From NCBI GenBank assembly GCA_037355855.1, contig CM074768.1, forward strand, positions 1,488,001 to 1,552,000: 64,000 nucleotides of DNA. The letters run 5' to 3'. The stretch is from Pseudo-nitzschia pungens (Eukaryota > Bacillariophyta > Bacillariophyceae > Bacillariales > Bacillariaceae). The translations under genes and the position numbers were made by a program. Below the pieces are notes generated by a model. That model had not been told where the DNA came from, ran no database searches, and worked only from the letters and a program-made list of their open reading frames with translations. Below, one piece after another: positions 51,326 through 62,304 of the stretch; the first letter of the stretch is position 1, and each line of letters begins with the position of its first letter.

Positions 51326-51775
51326 TGTTGCAACCTCCTTGTAGCTTGGTGTTTTCCCCTCTATCCCTGCTTCTCACCATGTCCCATACCTTTTGATACT
51401 GGGTATTGCTGCTCTTGTTGATGCAATCAACTGGAGTTTCTGCTGCTGCTGCTACACTCAACTAGTGTTTCTGTTGCTGCTGCTGCACTCAACCGGCGCT
51501 TCTGCTACTGATTCTGCACTCACCTGCACTCCAACTTCCCACTATCTTCCTTCCCCCTTCATCTTCTCTCAAGTCCCTTTTTTTATGAGACATGTTCTGT
51601 TTATTTCCCTGATTGATGTTCAAGGTTTGTTTGACAATTTGTCGTTCTACTACTTGCAGTCCTGACTCTCTGATGGAGGCGACGTTAAAGTCTGGTTACA
51701 GACTGAGTAATTTAGTTTCGCCTTTGGTGATTAATGTTATTTAAATACATATCATATTATTATTATTTGGCATGA
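51326..51775 (+). repeat. 3' tail of the RT-associated element, shared with blocks L and R
   Basis: Repeated TTCTGCTGCTGCTGCACTCAACYRG-like units (51435-51520), then GTTCAAGGTTTGTTTGACAATTTG, GTCGTTCTACTACTTGCAG, GGAGGCGACGTTAAAGTCTGGTTACAGACTGAG and an ATTATTATTATT run (51757-51768). The order and the final TTTGGTG...(ATT)n match the reverse complement of 4390-4600, which links the inverted blocks to this element type. Confidence 0.65.
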
Positions 51776-53622
51776 TATGATGCTACCATACAATGCTACC
51801 ATCAGGGTATGGTCACTGTTTATGATTTGTACTGTAACCGGATACCCAGCACCAGCCCCTGCAGTTGCAAGCAAGCGAGCGTATGCTACTCCGTATGCTA
51901 CTCTGTACGCTACTCCACTACGCTATTCCACTCCATACAAGTCGACAACGTTACAGTACTGATAAGATACTGTACAATACAACAAGTTCCCTTTTAGATC
52001 CAACAGAGCTCAGCGCCTTCAGCACTTCAGCTCACTTTTTCTTTTTCCCCTGTAGAACAATAAACACCATCATGCCCTCCACTTTCAGTCAATCCCAATG
52101 TACCTCTAGGGGAGTATCCTTTAGTATGTAGATATAGCCTTCAAACAGTATCTTCTGTAGTCTCACAATTTGCCAGCACACAACGTGCTGTTATTGTTGC
52201 TGCTGTTCACTGTTTTACAGTTACAGTTTATTCCTACGAATCGAATTGCCGACGGGCATCAACGCATGATTAAGGTTACTGCTTTTGCGGCAACCAACGA
52301 GCTCGAATTGACCAAATTAAACAGCTTCTTTTGAAAACCTGCGTTAAGTTACTGGTAAACCTTACCGTATTTTCGCGGAATTTTTTGCAAATAATAATGT
52401 TAGTACTTAGTACCGTGCTACTAATCTTACTTCGTACACTGCAATAGTAAACCTTACTGCTGGTACGGGACGGGACGGTTCGCATAGTGCGTACGTAGTT
52501 AAAATCTTACTTAAGTTACTCGTGCTTTGAAAAACAAATACTAGTAAGGTTGGTTAAAATCTTACTTGTAACAATGATGGTTGATTCAATGAAAGTAAGG
52601 ATCATTAACCATCCTTCTATGAGCAGCAAATGAGTCGTTCCTTGGACATCCTTTCAATGTAATACAGTGGTAAATCTTACTATTTCATTGTCAACGACAT
52701 AATAACATCGTTCTTTTGATATTATTGAACAGGTCCTGTTTCTGTTTGATATTTTTTCATTGAGTGGATTCGAACACTTGTGATATCGACAATGATGTGA
52801 TATACTACGTAATACTGTACCCAATACGGTAACCTTAACCTTACGTATAATGAATAAGTATGAATACAGTACAACTCTAGTAAGGTTTACCCCATTACCT
52901 TATTTCAAAAACTATTGAGTAACTGAGCACCTCATCGATTGATTAAATTTTTCTGATAGTGCATAATATCAATTTCATGTCAGAATCGAAGTTCATTTCA
53001 AGATCAAGTATTTCGATAGAAAAAATATTATTTAATTGTGCACATTGAAGATTAAATATCAGAATTGATTTAGGCTATTGAAAAAATGAGAAGGCAATGA
53101 TCTGAGAATGAAATAAAATGATTCGGATCACGATGCTCTGAACAGGAATTTTATCCATCTCATTATTGCGAATCTGTAGGCCCCTTATTGTAATAATATC
53201 AATCTTCATGTATTACAAGAACGAAGATTTCATATTATCATTGCAGACGTGAATATACCTCAATCTCTAACAATCGGTTATCATTTATGGCGATCACAGA
53301 ATAATCGTTCTTTTTCGATCTGAATGTTTTTAAGAGAATTAAACAAAAGTACGCTTTTTGTGATACTTTCTTTTTGCCATGCACAGAGAGAGATAAATTG
53401 TTCAGTGAAAAGGTCCCTATCGCGAGAGTTTCATCCATAAAACGCTAGTGATCACAATCAAAAATCCTACTCAAATCCTACCAAAACGGGTTAGCAAGAC
53501 AACAGATGCAGGCAGGTAGTCAACCACCTGTGTTGTACTTATATTCATTGATCATCGACTTCCAGAAATATTAAAATTGGATTTGGAGAGAAAGTGCTCC
53601 GTACCGTAGGTCAGAAAACAAT
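51776..53622. other. intergenic stretch upstream of the metalloprotease
   Basis: AT-rich, no supported gene. It contains several GTAAACCTTAC / GTAAGGTTTAC motifs (about 52351, 52447 and 52880, and variants near 52560 and 52672) and CGTATGCTACTC repeats at 51888-51930. The promoter and 5' UTR of the 53623 gene should lie in the last few hundred bases. Confidence 0.4.
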
Positions 53623-56600
53623 ATGGAATACTATTTGATTGCACTTTTTGCATGTGTTCTTGGAAGATTGTTTCCGTCTAGTGCTGCTGTTGCCGCTGCT
53701 CCTGAAAGAACATCACACTCTGTCCACGGGACACACAAAAGTGTTCATGATGGAAACCATCAACGCAAGTTTATGCCCTCCAAGACAGAATGCGTTCTTT
53801 ACCTGAAGGAAGTCCTCTGGGAAGATGGTCCCGACTCCCATTCGTGGGCTTGTGAATTTCTTCCCTCAGACGCAGAAGCACTGACAGGTGGAGTTCGAAT
53901 GCTTGACATTCATGGGATTACCAGCGAAGAACTCGAAGCGAAGGGGGCTCTGTCGGGTGAAACGGTGATGCGTCTAGACAATAAGGCTTACGTCGAAAGA
54001 AGCACCACTGCCACCATCGAGAACAGCGGTGACGGTGGAAACAGCAACTACAATCGCTACAAGACGGATGGCAACGGCTCCCCACCTGTCACAGTTGTGG
54101 TTCTGAGAATACCAACTGACTCCAAAGTCGACGTCGAATCCATGGATAGAGCTCTTGATGTAAGGCATGCTCGAAATAAAAGAGCTCGGCGAAAACGACG
54201 ACTCCAAGCAATAGATCCATCCGATCCCCGGGTCTTCGAAGCAATGGTGGTCAGGGTGTACGATGGCAATGGTACGGGTCCTTCTGCCAACTACTTGGAG
54301 CTCAGCACCGATGTCTTCTTTGACCCGATTTGTCTGCGGTCACAATACGCTGCTTGTTCCCACGGCGCGGTGATTGTTGAACCAACCGACAAGTTTGGAT
54401 CGATTATCAATAGCACGATGATCCCTGGAGTGAAGAACGGCACTTTTATCCCTGGGATCGTTGATGTATATGTGGACGCTTTGGCCACCCCAGGGAACCA
54501 TCCGAACTTAGAAAACGAGGCTGAGATGGAGGCGACAAGTAGGTATGCTTCTGTAGTAGGGACGAATGAGACAGGGTCACTAGCGAATGATTTTGATTTC
54601 GTTATGTTCTGCTTACCTCCTGGGACTGGGGATTGGGTTGCGTACGCATATGTCAACGATCATAGATCGTATTTCAACAACAAATGGTGCCAAAGAGTAT
54701 CGGCGCAGATGCACGAGGTTGGCCACAATCTTAACCTAGGACATTCAGGTTTGCCGGAACAGAGTTCCTACGCTGATGTGTCGGGAATGATGGGATTTGC
54801 GCATGACGGGGATGATGGACCCATCCAATGCTTCAATCCAGCCAAGAGTTATCAGTTAGGATGGTACCCTTTGCAGACCAAGAGTATTGATCCCCTCGCT
54901 TTACTTGACGAGACAAGCCCGCCATTGCAGTACATATTGAATGGCGTTTCGGATTATGCACCTGACGGATCAAATGGTGAAGCTCTCGTTTCCCTCAGGT
55001 TGGAAAATTTTGGACTCATAGGTGGTGTGGACTACTATATTGGTTATAATCGTGCTTCAGGTTGCAATAGCGGAACTGCCGACGCTCAGAACAAGGTAAC
55101 TGTGACAGAGAAGGAAAATTCGATCAATTCTTTTGAAGGACGTGATGGATTCGGCAAATCAAGACGTCTCGGGACTTTAGACGAGGGAGAGAGCTTCACA
55201 ATAGAAAACTTCCAAGAATCCACAATTTCAATCATTGTTACGGTCATTTCAATCAAGGGGAAGAATGCAGCAATCGAAATTGCCATCAAACCTCCTGAAC
55301 CGACAGCAGCCCCCACGACTACACCCTGTGAGCGTGGTGGACATCTCTTCAAGGTCGAGTTTCGAACTGACGAATACGGGGAGGAAACACAATTGTTCCT
55401 TCAAATCCAAGGAGATGACGAATACATCGACATTGGAGACCGCTACCTACCACTAACAACGTATGGATTTCCTGATTTGTATTCTTCGTATTGTCTTCCG
55501 CCAGGCGTATGTTTTGTTTTTGAAATTTGGGACACAGAGGGCGATGGTATGTGCTGCGGATACGGTGACGGGTACTACAAAGGATTCTTGGATGGTGAAC
55601 TAATCTTTGAGGGAGGTGAATTCGGATATAGTATGGCGCACGTATTCTGCACACCTCCCCCGCCAACATGGGCTCCGACCTTGTTTCCGACATTATCACC
55701 AACAACTCCGTTTCCAACAGTTACGCCACAACCATCAACTGCATTTACATCACTTACCCCATCATTGTTACCATCAGTTACGCCATCGATGTCGCCATCA
55801 ACTACAGTTCCATCAGTCACGCCATCACAATCGAAATTGAGTTCTTCTCCGTCGACTTGGCCAGTTTCAACATCCACTTCAGTTCCGTCGACTTCGTCAA
55901 CAGTTTCGCCAACAGTTTCACCAATAGTTTCACCAATAGTTTCACCAACAGTTTCGCCAACAGTTTCACCAACAGTTTCGCCATCAACTCCATTTCCGTC
56001 CGTCCCGCTATCATCAATATCTTCAGCTCTCAACACCGCTTCAACATCGACACAATTACTCAATACAATAATAGGCAACGTAGCACTTTTGATCACTGCC
56101 TCTTCGAATGATGCAGTGGATGAAATTCAAGCACATCTGATGAATGCGACTTACGATGCCATTGAGCGCGACACTGGTGTGATGGTAACGTTACAGTTAA
56201 CAGAGACTTCTTGTGAAATTGGTCTTGATGGAAAATGTACAAAGGCATCACTTGTGATATCGGCCCTTGTTGAAAATGAAAATATGAGGGACCAAGCACA
56301 GGAAGACGTGGAGAATGCCATATCCGCTGTCCTCAATGCCATCTCCACAGGCACCTTCTCAACAATATATCTTGTTGTTTTGGCACCGACCGAATCCCCT
56401 TCTAGATCCCCTACCTCTCCTCCTACAGCACTTCCAAGCATAGCACCTAGCGCAGCTCCTTCGTTTTTGCCGAGCACAGAACCAAGCGAATCCCCTTCAA
56501 CGACCCCGTCAATTTTCCCGACGGCTTCTCCGAGTAGATCACCTACGGAGAATCCCACAACGAAACCTTCAAGAAATCCCACGAAAAATCCGACAAGAAG

Positions 56601-57006
56601 TCCCACAAAGAGTCCCACGAAAATACCGACGATAAGCCCAACAAAAAGCCCAACAAAAAGCCCCACCAAAAAAACAACGACAGCACCAACGAAAGAAACT
56701 TTACCCGAAGACAAGTGCAGCGATTGCCCAGATTTTCGGTGGAAGAAACAAGAGAAATGGACTTGCAGCAAGGTAGCGAAAACTGGTAAAAGAATAAAGT
56801 CCATATGCAAAACTCCAGCTTTTGCGGGATCCAATTATAGAGTTTATGATTATTGCCGGGAAACGTGCGGTAAAGTTGGAAAGGGTCCAGGAAGCGGATG
56901 CTTTGAAAACATCACCTTGAACAACAACAAGAAGAAGAAGAAAAGGAAGAAAAAGAAGAAAAAGAAGAAAAAGAAAACACAAAACGGGTCTACCTTAGTA
57001 GTGTGA
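53623..57006 (+). CDS. secreted M11 (gametolysin-type) zinc metalloprotease with Cys-rich and Pro/Ser/Thr-rich modules
   Basis: A single 1127-codon exon. A signal peptide (MEYYLIALFACVLGRLF) comes first, then a prodomain-like region with basic KRARRKRR (about 188-195), where processing could occur. The catalytic domain has HEVGHNLNLGH (His364, Glu365, His368, His374; HExxHxxGxxH) and a Met-turn SGMMGF. Next is a Cys-containing module (about 567-675) with EIWDTEGDGMCCGYGDGYY, then Pro/Ser/Thr repeats (about 685-800, including tandem SPTVSPTV), a globular stretch (about 805-920), a second SPT/NPT repeat region (about 925-1025) and a six-Cys segment (about 1032-1101, CSDCPDFRWKK ... YCRETC). It ends in a Lys-rich tail. 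The function is probably cleavage of extracellular or cell-wall glycoproteins, as in gametolysin; the substrate is unknown. Confidence 0.92.
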   Translation: MEYYLIALFACVLGRLFPSSAAVAAAPERTSHSVHGTHKSVHDGNHQRKFMPSKTECVLYLKEVLWEDGPDSHSWACEFLPSDAEALTGGVRMLDIHGITSEELEAKGALSGETVMRLDNKAYVERSTTATIENSGDGGNSNYNRYKTDGNGSPPVTVVVLRIPTDSKVDVESMDRALDVRHARNKRARRKRRLQAIDPSDPRVFEAMVVRVYDGNGTGPSANYLELSTDVFFDPICLRSQYAACSHGAVIVEPTDKFGSIINSTMIPGVKNGTFIPGIVDVYVDALATPGNHPNLENEAEMEATSRYASVVGTNETGSLANDFDFVMFCLPPGTGDWVAYAYVNDHRSYFNNKWCQRVSAQMHEVGHNLNLGHSGLPEQSSYADVSGMMGFAHDGDDGPIQCFNPAKSYQLGWYPLQTKSIDPLALLDETSPPLQYILNGVSDYAPDGSNGEALVSLRLENFGLIGGVDYYIGYNRASGCNSGTADAQNKVTVTEKENSINSFEGRDGFGKSRRLGTLDEGESFTIENFQESTISIIVTVISIKGKNAAIEIAIKPPEPTAAPTTTPCERGGHLFKVEFRTDEYGEETQLFLQIQGDDEYIDIGDRYLPLTTYGFPDLYSSYCLPPGVCFVFEIWDTEGDGMCCGYGDGYYKGFLDGELIFEGGEFGYSMAHVFCTPPPPTWAPTLFPTLSPTTPFPTVTPQPSTAFTSLTPSLLPSVTPSMSPSTTVPSVTPSQSKLSSSPSTWPVSTSTSVPSTSSTVSPTVSPIVSPIVSPTVSPTVSPTVSPSTPFPSVPLSSISSALNTASTSTQLLNTIIGNVALLITASSNDAVDEIQAHLMNATYDAIERDTGVMVTLQLTETSCEIGLDGKCTKASLVISALVENENMRDQAQEDVENAISAVLNAISTGTFSTIYLVVLAPTESPSRSPTSPPTALPSIAPSAAPSFLPSTEPSESPSTTPSIFPTASPSRSPTENPTTKPSRNPTKNPTRSPTKSPTKIPTISPTKSPTKSPTKKTTTAPTKETLPEDKCSDCPDFRWKKQEKWTCSKVAKTGKRIKSICKTPAFAGSNYRVYDYCRETCGKVGKGPGSGCFENITLNNNKKKKKRKKKKKKKKKKTQNGSTLVV

Positions 57007-57145
57007 ATGTTTCAGGGGCTATTCAATGTATTCAAAATGGAAAGAAGCAACCTTATGAATAGGAATAAAATAATTACTGTATCTTACTATCATTATTTTT
57101 TCATTATCCTTTTCAACTCCACGTACACTGTATTATCATAATATT
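57007..57145. terminator. 3' flank of the metalloprotease
   Basis: AT-rich sequence with GAATAAAATAATTAC (57063-57077), which contains an AATAAA-like signal about 55 bp after the stop codon. Confidence 0.4.
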
Positions 57146-57777
57146 ATCGTTTAGTGATGGCGCATCGATCTACTGAGACTCGGTTGATTTTCCGATATTT
57201 TTTTTCACAGTCCAATTAGTCAAATTTGAATAAAATATTAATCCAACTAGTCTTATTTTACTCCATTTCCGAAATAATAAATTATGGTGCTATTAATCAG
57301 ACTAGTCTAACCATCCTTTTTTCCAGGTCGTTTTAGTCAAATTTCAATTTGATATTAATCTGACGAGTCAAAGCACATAAGGTGTTGTCAGGAACACTTG
57401 GTCCGGTGACAATTTTCTCAGTCCTATTAGTCAAATATCAGTTTTTTACTGATCTGATGAGTCCTATTGGTTAATCGGTGTATGAATCAAACTAGTCATT
57501 ACTAGTAAATACACGAGGGGAAAAATATGCAAAAATCGGCGCATATGCGCCGATACAAAAATTTCATGTGCAAAGATAGTTGAGTATTTGCAACAACAAG
57601 AGCACCTCTGAAGTATATAAAACCATATACCTATGGAAAGAGGAGAGTGAGAGCTTTCTAACAAGCCATTACTTGTTGATGTTGGATGAATACTTTAGAA
57701 GTTAGGATTGCTCCAAAATGAACAAGCGCATATGCGCCGATTTTTTGATATTTTTTGATGCGCCATCACTAAACGAT
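57146..57777. mobile_element. small MITE with ATCGTTTAGTGATGGCGCATC termini
   Basis: A perfect 21-bp terminal inverted repeat (57146-57166 and 57757-57777) encloses 632 bp. Inside are three degenerate tandem units with TATTAGTCAAAT...TTAATCNGACNAGTC (57205-57475) and CGCATATGCGCCGAT palindromes near 57540 and 57725. No ORF; no clear target duplication. Confidence 0.75.
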
Positions 57778-58770
57778 AGCTTTGAGATCTTTTTGCATAC
57801 TTGGTTATAAGTAGAAGTAATCATTAACTTGGGTGCCCGGAACGCAGATACGACAAACCGGGTTTCAAATGGGTAATCTTACTGCAACCGGGTCCCGGTG
57901 GACTGCCCAGTTGCGGGTTGACCGAAACTGGGTCATCGTTTGTAGAAGATTTTTGAATCTACGTGTTAAATTGTAAGTTACTGGTACCTTTTTGAATATA
58001 TGTGTTAAATTTTTAACTATTAACTCGGGTGGACCGTGTTAAATTGAATCTCCATCTTAAATGTTCTAATGTGTATTGAAAATTTAATACGGTGATTGAT
58101 ATTTACCATTGATAGTCTGAAATGGTTACTTAAGGTAGTTACCGTTATTTTGCAGTACCGTTTTTTTTTGCAGTACTGGTTTGTACTGCAAAAAAAACGA
58201 TTGCATCACCGGTTTGATGTAACCTTACCCGTTTAAAACCGATTGCAGTACCGGTTTAAAACCGGTTGCAGTAAGTTACCCGTTTAAAACCGGTTGTACC
58301 AGGATACCGTGCATGTTATTGTTATTGTGCATCTCCAGGTGCACGCAATATTGCCCTAGTACTGTTAAATACTGTTGAGCATCATTAGAATATTTCATTA
58401 CTGTATATGAGGATAGAGCGGGAAGTATCATCTGTTTTCATTACCAGATTTGCGTACCGAATTTATCCCCATTTTGGTTTTTTACCCTATTAGCGTACCC
58501 ACCAAAGAATTTCGACTCAAAATACCCTACCGGTATCTGCATTCCCTTCGACTTCGTTTGTCGTATCTGCGTTCCAGCCTCCCATTAACTTGCAGTTTGG
58601 AGTTAGATTATTGTTTCTAGGAGTAAGATTAATACTCATCAATGCGAAACATAGAGTCAAGTCAGCACCGGGTAACTTACTCAACCACCGTTACTGTAAT
58701 ATGCATATGGTAAAGTACAGGTAAGGTTAATGGTACATACTACAAGTATTCGTTTTAGGAAAAAATAATG
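57778..58770. other. intergenic stretch with short inverted motifs
   Basis: No gene is supported. It holds AAACCGGTTGCAGTA-type repeats (58225-58300), a hairpin at 58159-58199 (CGTTTTTTTTTGCAGTAC against GTACTGCAAAAAAAACG), and two copies of a sequence with GGAACGCAGATACGACAAAC (57839-57858, and reversed near 58555-58580). Confidence 0.45.
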
Positions 58771-59722
58771 AGAGATTCTGTTGGGCAAGACACAGGTCAC
58801 CGCAACTGCAGGATGCGGGTGGGGACACGCCCGCACCTCCACGCACACCACCTGTGAACTTGCCGCGCTCGCCGTGACGAGCACTACGACGTATGTGAGG
58901 AAGGTCCCAATGGTAGGTAGGTAAGTGTCACAAGAGGGCCGACAGCGCGCGCACCGTAGACGGGCACAACGCGGTGCCCGCACAAGGTACGCAGCCGCTA
59001 CCGGGCACGGAGGTGCGGGACGATGCCTTCCCCATCTGCTCACCTCATTGTCCCTTGGCCAACACCAAGCCGACGATAATGAGGAGTGCTGTTCCCTGTG
59101 GGAGCGGATCAACAAAACTTATCCCTTCTCCCCAGCCATACACCTCCACACACAAACACACCACCACCAACACCACCCCGACGCCACCCCACTCGCGTCC
59201 ACACGCTGGCTACCCCAGCTCCCGATCCTGCCGATCACAATCCTGCCAATCACCCCCAGACCACAACGTGTCTCCCCGCTGGCTACCCCAGCACGCTGTT
59301 TACCCCAGCCATCCCGATCCTGTCAATCACTCCTACTCTGTCGCCAACACCACACGACTTCCCACTGGCTGGCTACCCCACCCAACCCACTACCCCACCA
59401 CCCGGTCCCGCCGACCACTCAGGGCCCAACCGCCCTGTCCCCAAAAAACACGGTTTCCCCTATCCCCTACCCACCAGCCCTGAAACAGGCCCCGAGATAC
59501 CTCCGCGCGCCAGCCCCAACTCTGACACCAACCTTGACACCACCCCTCGCCAATCAGAGCGATCGACCCGTTGACACATTCCCTCGCCAACCCCTTTCTG
59601 ACACTTATCCTCGCCAATCCACCAATCTCTACCCAACCCCCTCCCCGCGCACCCACCTCCCACTCTCACAAAATCGATTCTGACCGCAATCCACCCACGT
59701 ACACAACTCCCGAACCCACACC
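58771..59722 (+). other. leader region of C-rich retroelement copy 2
   Basis: GC-rich at first (CGCACCTCCACGCACACC, GCCGACAGCGCGCGCACC), then rich in CCAC/CCCC with repeated GGCTACCCCA (about 59208, 59280 and 59370). The long overlapping frames here are Pro/Thr/His-rich and show no domain; I do not call them genes. The true 5' end is unknown. Confidence 0.45.
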
Positions 59723-62070
59723 ATGCCTCCCGTCCAGGAACTAACCCAGCTCCAGATGCGCTGCCTCTCTTCCGAGCTTCTGACCTTCTCCGAAGCACCA
59801 CCGAGAAACCCGGACATCACCAACACGACTCGCAAGTCATTTCTCCTCTCCCTCGGCAAACCGGCGAAAGTCGCCCACCGCTCCAACTTACTGAGCACCC
59901 TGCACCCCCGGTACGCATACCTCAACGAGCACCATGTCCTCCAGTGCATCCACTCCCTTGTCGCATGGACGGCCGACGACGACACCCTCCACTACGTCGG
60001 CATCCCGTCCGACTCCATCCAATCCGACACCCTCGTTGCTATTCCCCCGTCCTACCTCAACACGAGCTTTCTCGGCATCGCCCCCAAGACCTCCTCCACA
60101 CTTTTCCGAACCTGGAGCCTCCCCGACGGTTTTGAGAGCGCCACCGACTCCAAAACACAGGTCGGTTCCGCCAACCTCGGTCACGACAGCGACGCTTCCA
60201 CCCTCCCCCAGAGTTCGTCCTCCTCCCCACAATGTGGCCCGCTACACTTGCCATCCCCACAGGCACCCGCCTCGGCGACCCCCTCCCTCCCAACACCTAC
60301 GACGACGGATTCACTACCTGGTGGAAAGCCCTCTGTTTCCTCCACAAAAACAACTCTGGCCACAGCCTCCACACCCACCACAAACTCTTCCACGAGAAGA
60401 ATTGGACCACCGAAGGACAAGGCGGCCACAGTATCCTTGCCCAACTCACAAAGGATGACCCCAACATCCTCAACACACTCCCGACCCGTCTACAGCCTTC
60501 CAACCCTACCCCCTTCTGCGTCGAAAAATCCCAACCCTTCATTCTCCAAATCCGTCTCGCCCGACTTCGCAACCTCTGCTCTGCCCTACCCCCGACCAAC
60601 CCTACCAACGACAACCCCGAGACCCCACCCACCGACCCTCCCCCACCGGGACCCCAATGCGACCCCCAAACTTTTACCCACGCCGACATGCGCACACTCC
60701 TCACCGAAGTCGTCCGCACTACAGACGCACCCCCGTCCACTGCGCGCAGCGACGACGACCGCGCCACTCTCACCCGACCGGCACTCTCCTGGAGTGCCGC
60801 CCTTGCCCACATTGAGGCCAAAGGCGCCACACTCACCGTCTGCCACGCCACGCTCTACCCTACCATTATCAAAATCTTCAACAACAAAAACGTTTCCCAA
60901 CAAGTCGACATCTTCAACGGTGAGCTCTCCCGTATGCGCACCAAATGCCACACTGAGAACACCCTTACCTACAACCGCATCACCCGCGGCATGTTTGACC
61001 GTACCCTCCTCAAAGTCATCACCAACTTCATCGTCATCTCTTCCCCACTTGGAGACAACGTCGACTGCCTCGACACCGCATTCTCGATCTTCAATCTCCT
61101 CCGCGTTCCCCCAAACAGCAACTCCTTCAAGTCCCGGACCCAATCGATTCGCTTCTACGAATCCGAGGCGCTCCACGAAGACAACTTCCGTCGCCGCACC
61201 CGTACCACCAGCACTACCCTCTTCATCGACGGCTCCCAAACCCACCCTAACAATGAGATCTGTGCCAGCCACAACCTACTCCTCTTCCTCCGTACCCTCT
61301 CCAGCGACGCCGAACAAAGTGTCCTGTACAAAGGTATCGAAAAATTCCTCAGCACTATGACCGCACCCCGCACATCGGCGTGGCTCGAACGCACGGTCCA
61401 GACCCACCCTCACCTCCGACACAGCATGATCACCATGCTCCAGGAGGGTATGCTTGCCGTCTTCGTCCTTGCACAAATCCCAGAAGTTCTTACCCACCTT
61501 TCCACCGACGCCCCATTGCCCTCCGAGGGCTACGTCGGCGCTCGCGACAATTTCAGCGCCCTTAACAAGCTTGTCGAACAGGCAACATACGGCGAGCACC
61601 TCAATACTTTCTCTACCCCTCCTGCGACCTTTTTCTGGTGGGAAAACCACAGACGCGTTGCCGACCGCGCCTGTTCCCGCTCCTCCGACGACTCCGACAA
61701 CCCCTGCGACAGTAAGAAACCCCGCCATGCCTCGTCCGGCACCACCGCCCCTCAGCACGCCGACCAATCGCGCACCCCTCTGCCCACCGACGAAAAAGCC
61801 AAAGCCCGTGGCCTCTTCACCCTTACCTTGGGCACCTCCCGTCCCCGTTACGACGAACCTTTTGGCAAGAAAGGCACCCGCCTCTGTATGAGCGCTAGCT
61901 TTGTGGGCTATCAGTGCACATACGGTGACTCCTGCAAGTTCTTCCACGCACATACCTGGAAAGGACTCTCCGCTGCCGACAAGGACAAAGCCAAGCAGTA
62001 TGTCGCCAAGCATGCCGCCGTCGCCTTTGCCCCAAACAGCGGCGCCCCTTCCGATCCCAACCGAGGTTAG
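59723..62070 (+). pseudogene. ORF1 of C-rich retroelement copy 2, CCCH-finger protein (one frameshift)
   Basis: The ATG at 59723 opens MPPVQELTQLQMRCLSSELL and stays coding-like to about 60220, where the sensible frame shifts by one and continues from the segment at 60232 (WPATLAIPTGTRLGDPL) to the TAG at 62068-62070. Combined length about 780 residues. The C-terminal zinc finger CMSASFVGYQCTYGDSCKFFH (61885-61947) is C-x9-C-x5-C-x3-H, a CCCH-type RNA-binding finger, followed by a Lys/Ala helix (AADKDKAKQYVAKHA). The middle part is probably helical, with no known domain recognised. By position and finger it is a gag-like nucleic-acid-binding protein. Apart from the frameshift it is open, so it could also be a sequencing or recent error. 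Confidence 0.65.
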
Positions 62071-62174
62071 TCCTCCCTCCACTCTCCTCGTCCCGCCCTT
62101 TGCCTTTCCATTAACCCGTAATCCCATATATTAACCCTTTACTACGCACACTCTCTCTCTACCTCTTGCCTTAG
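62066..62174 (+). other. possible intron between ORF1 and ORF2 (copy 2)
   Basis: Donor GAG|GTTAGT at 62066 and acceptor TCTCTCTCTACCTCTTGCCTTAG ending 62174, with TTAAC branch-like sequences between. After splicing the exon continues as DYISYLPIYTP... and needs one frameshift near the C run at about 62385 to join the conserved ORF2 domain. Confidence 0.35.
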
Positions 62175-62304
62175 ACTACATCAGTTATCTCCCAATCTAC
62201 ACTCCCTACACTCCCAGCCACCCCGTCCCCTCCTTTGTCCCCCTGTCTGCAACGCGCCCAACCACTCCTCCCTCTGCCCCCTCGGCCGACCCCCCCGAGC
62301 CCCC

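Noticed and set aside
58925..59683. 252-, 169- and 162-residue overlapping ORFs in the leader of the C-rich element
   Set aside because: Three frames are open at once because of the C-rich composition; His/Pro/Thr-rich with no domain.
59723..61360. 545-residue ORF that continues past 60220 in the ATG frame
   Set aside because: After about 60220 the frame becomes a Pro/Ser/Thr-rich shadow of the C-rich ORF1; only the first 165 or so residues are likely real coding sequence.
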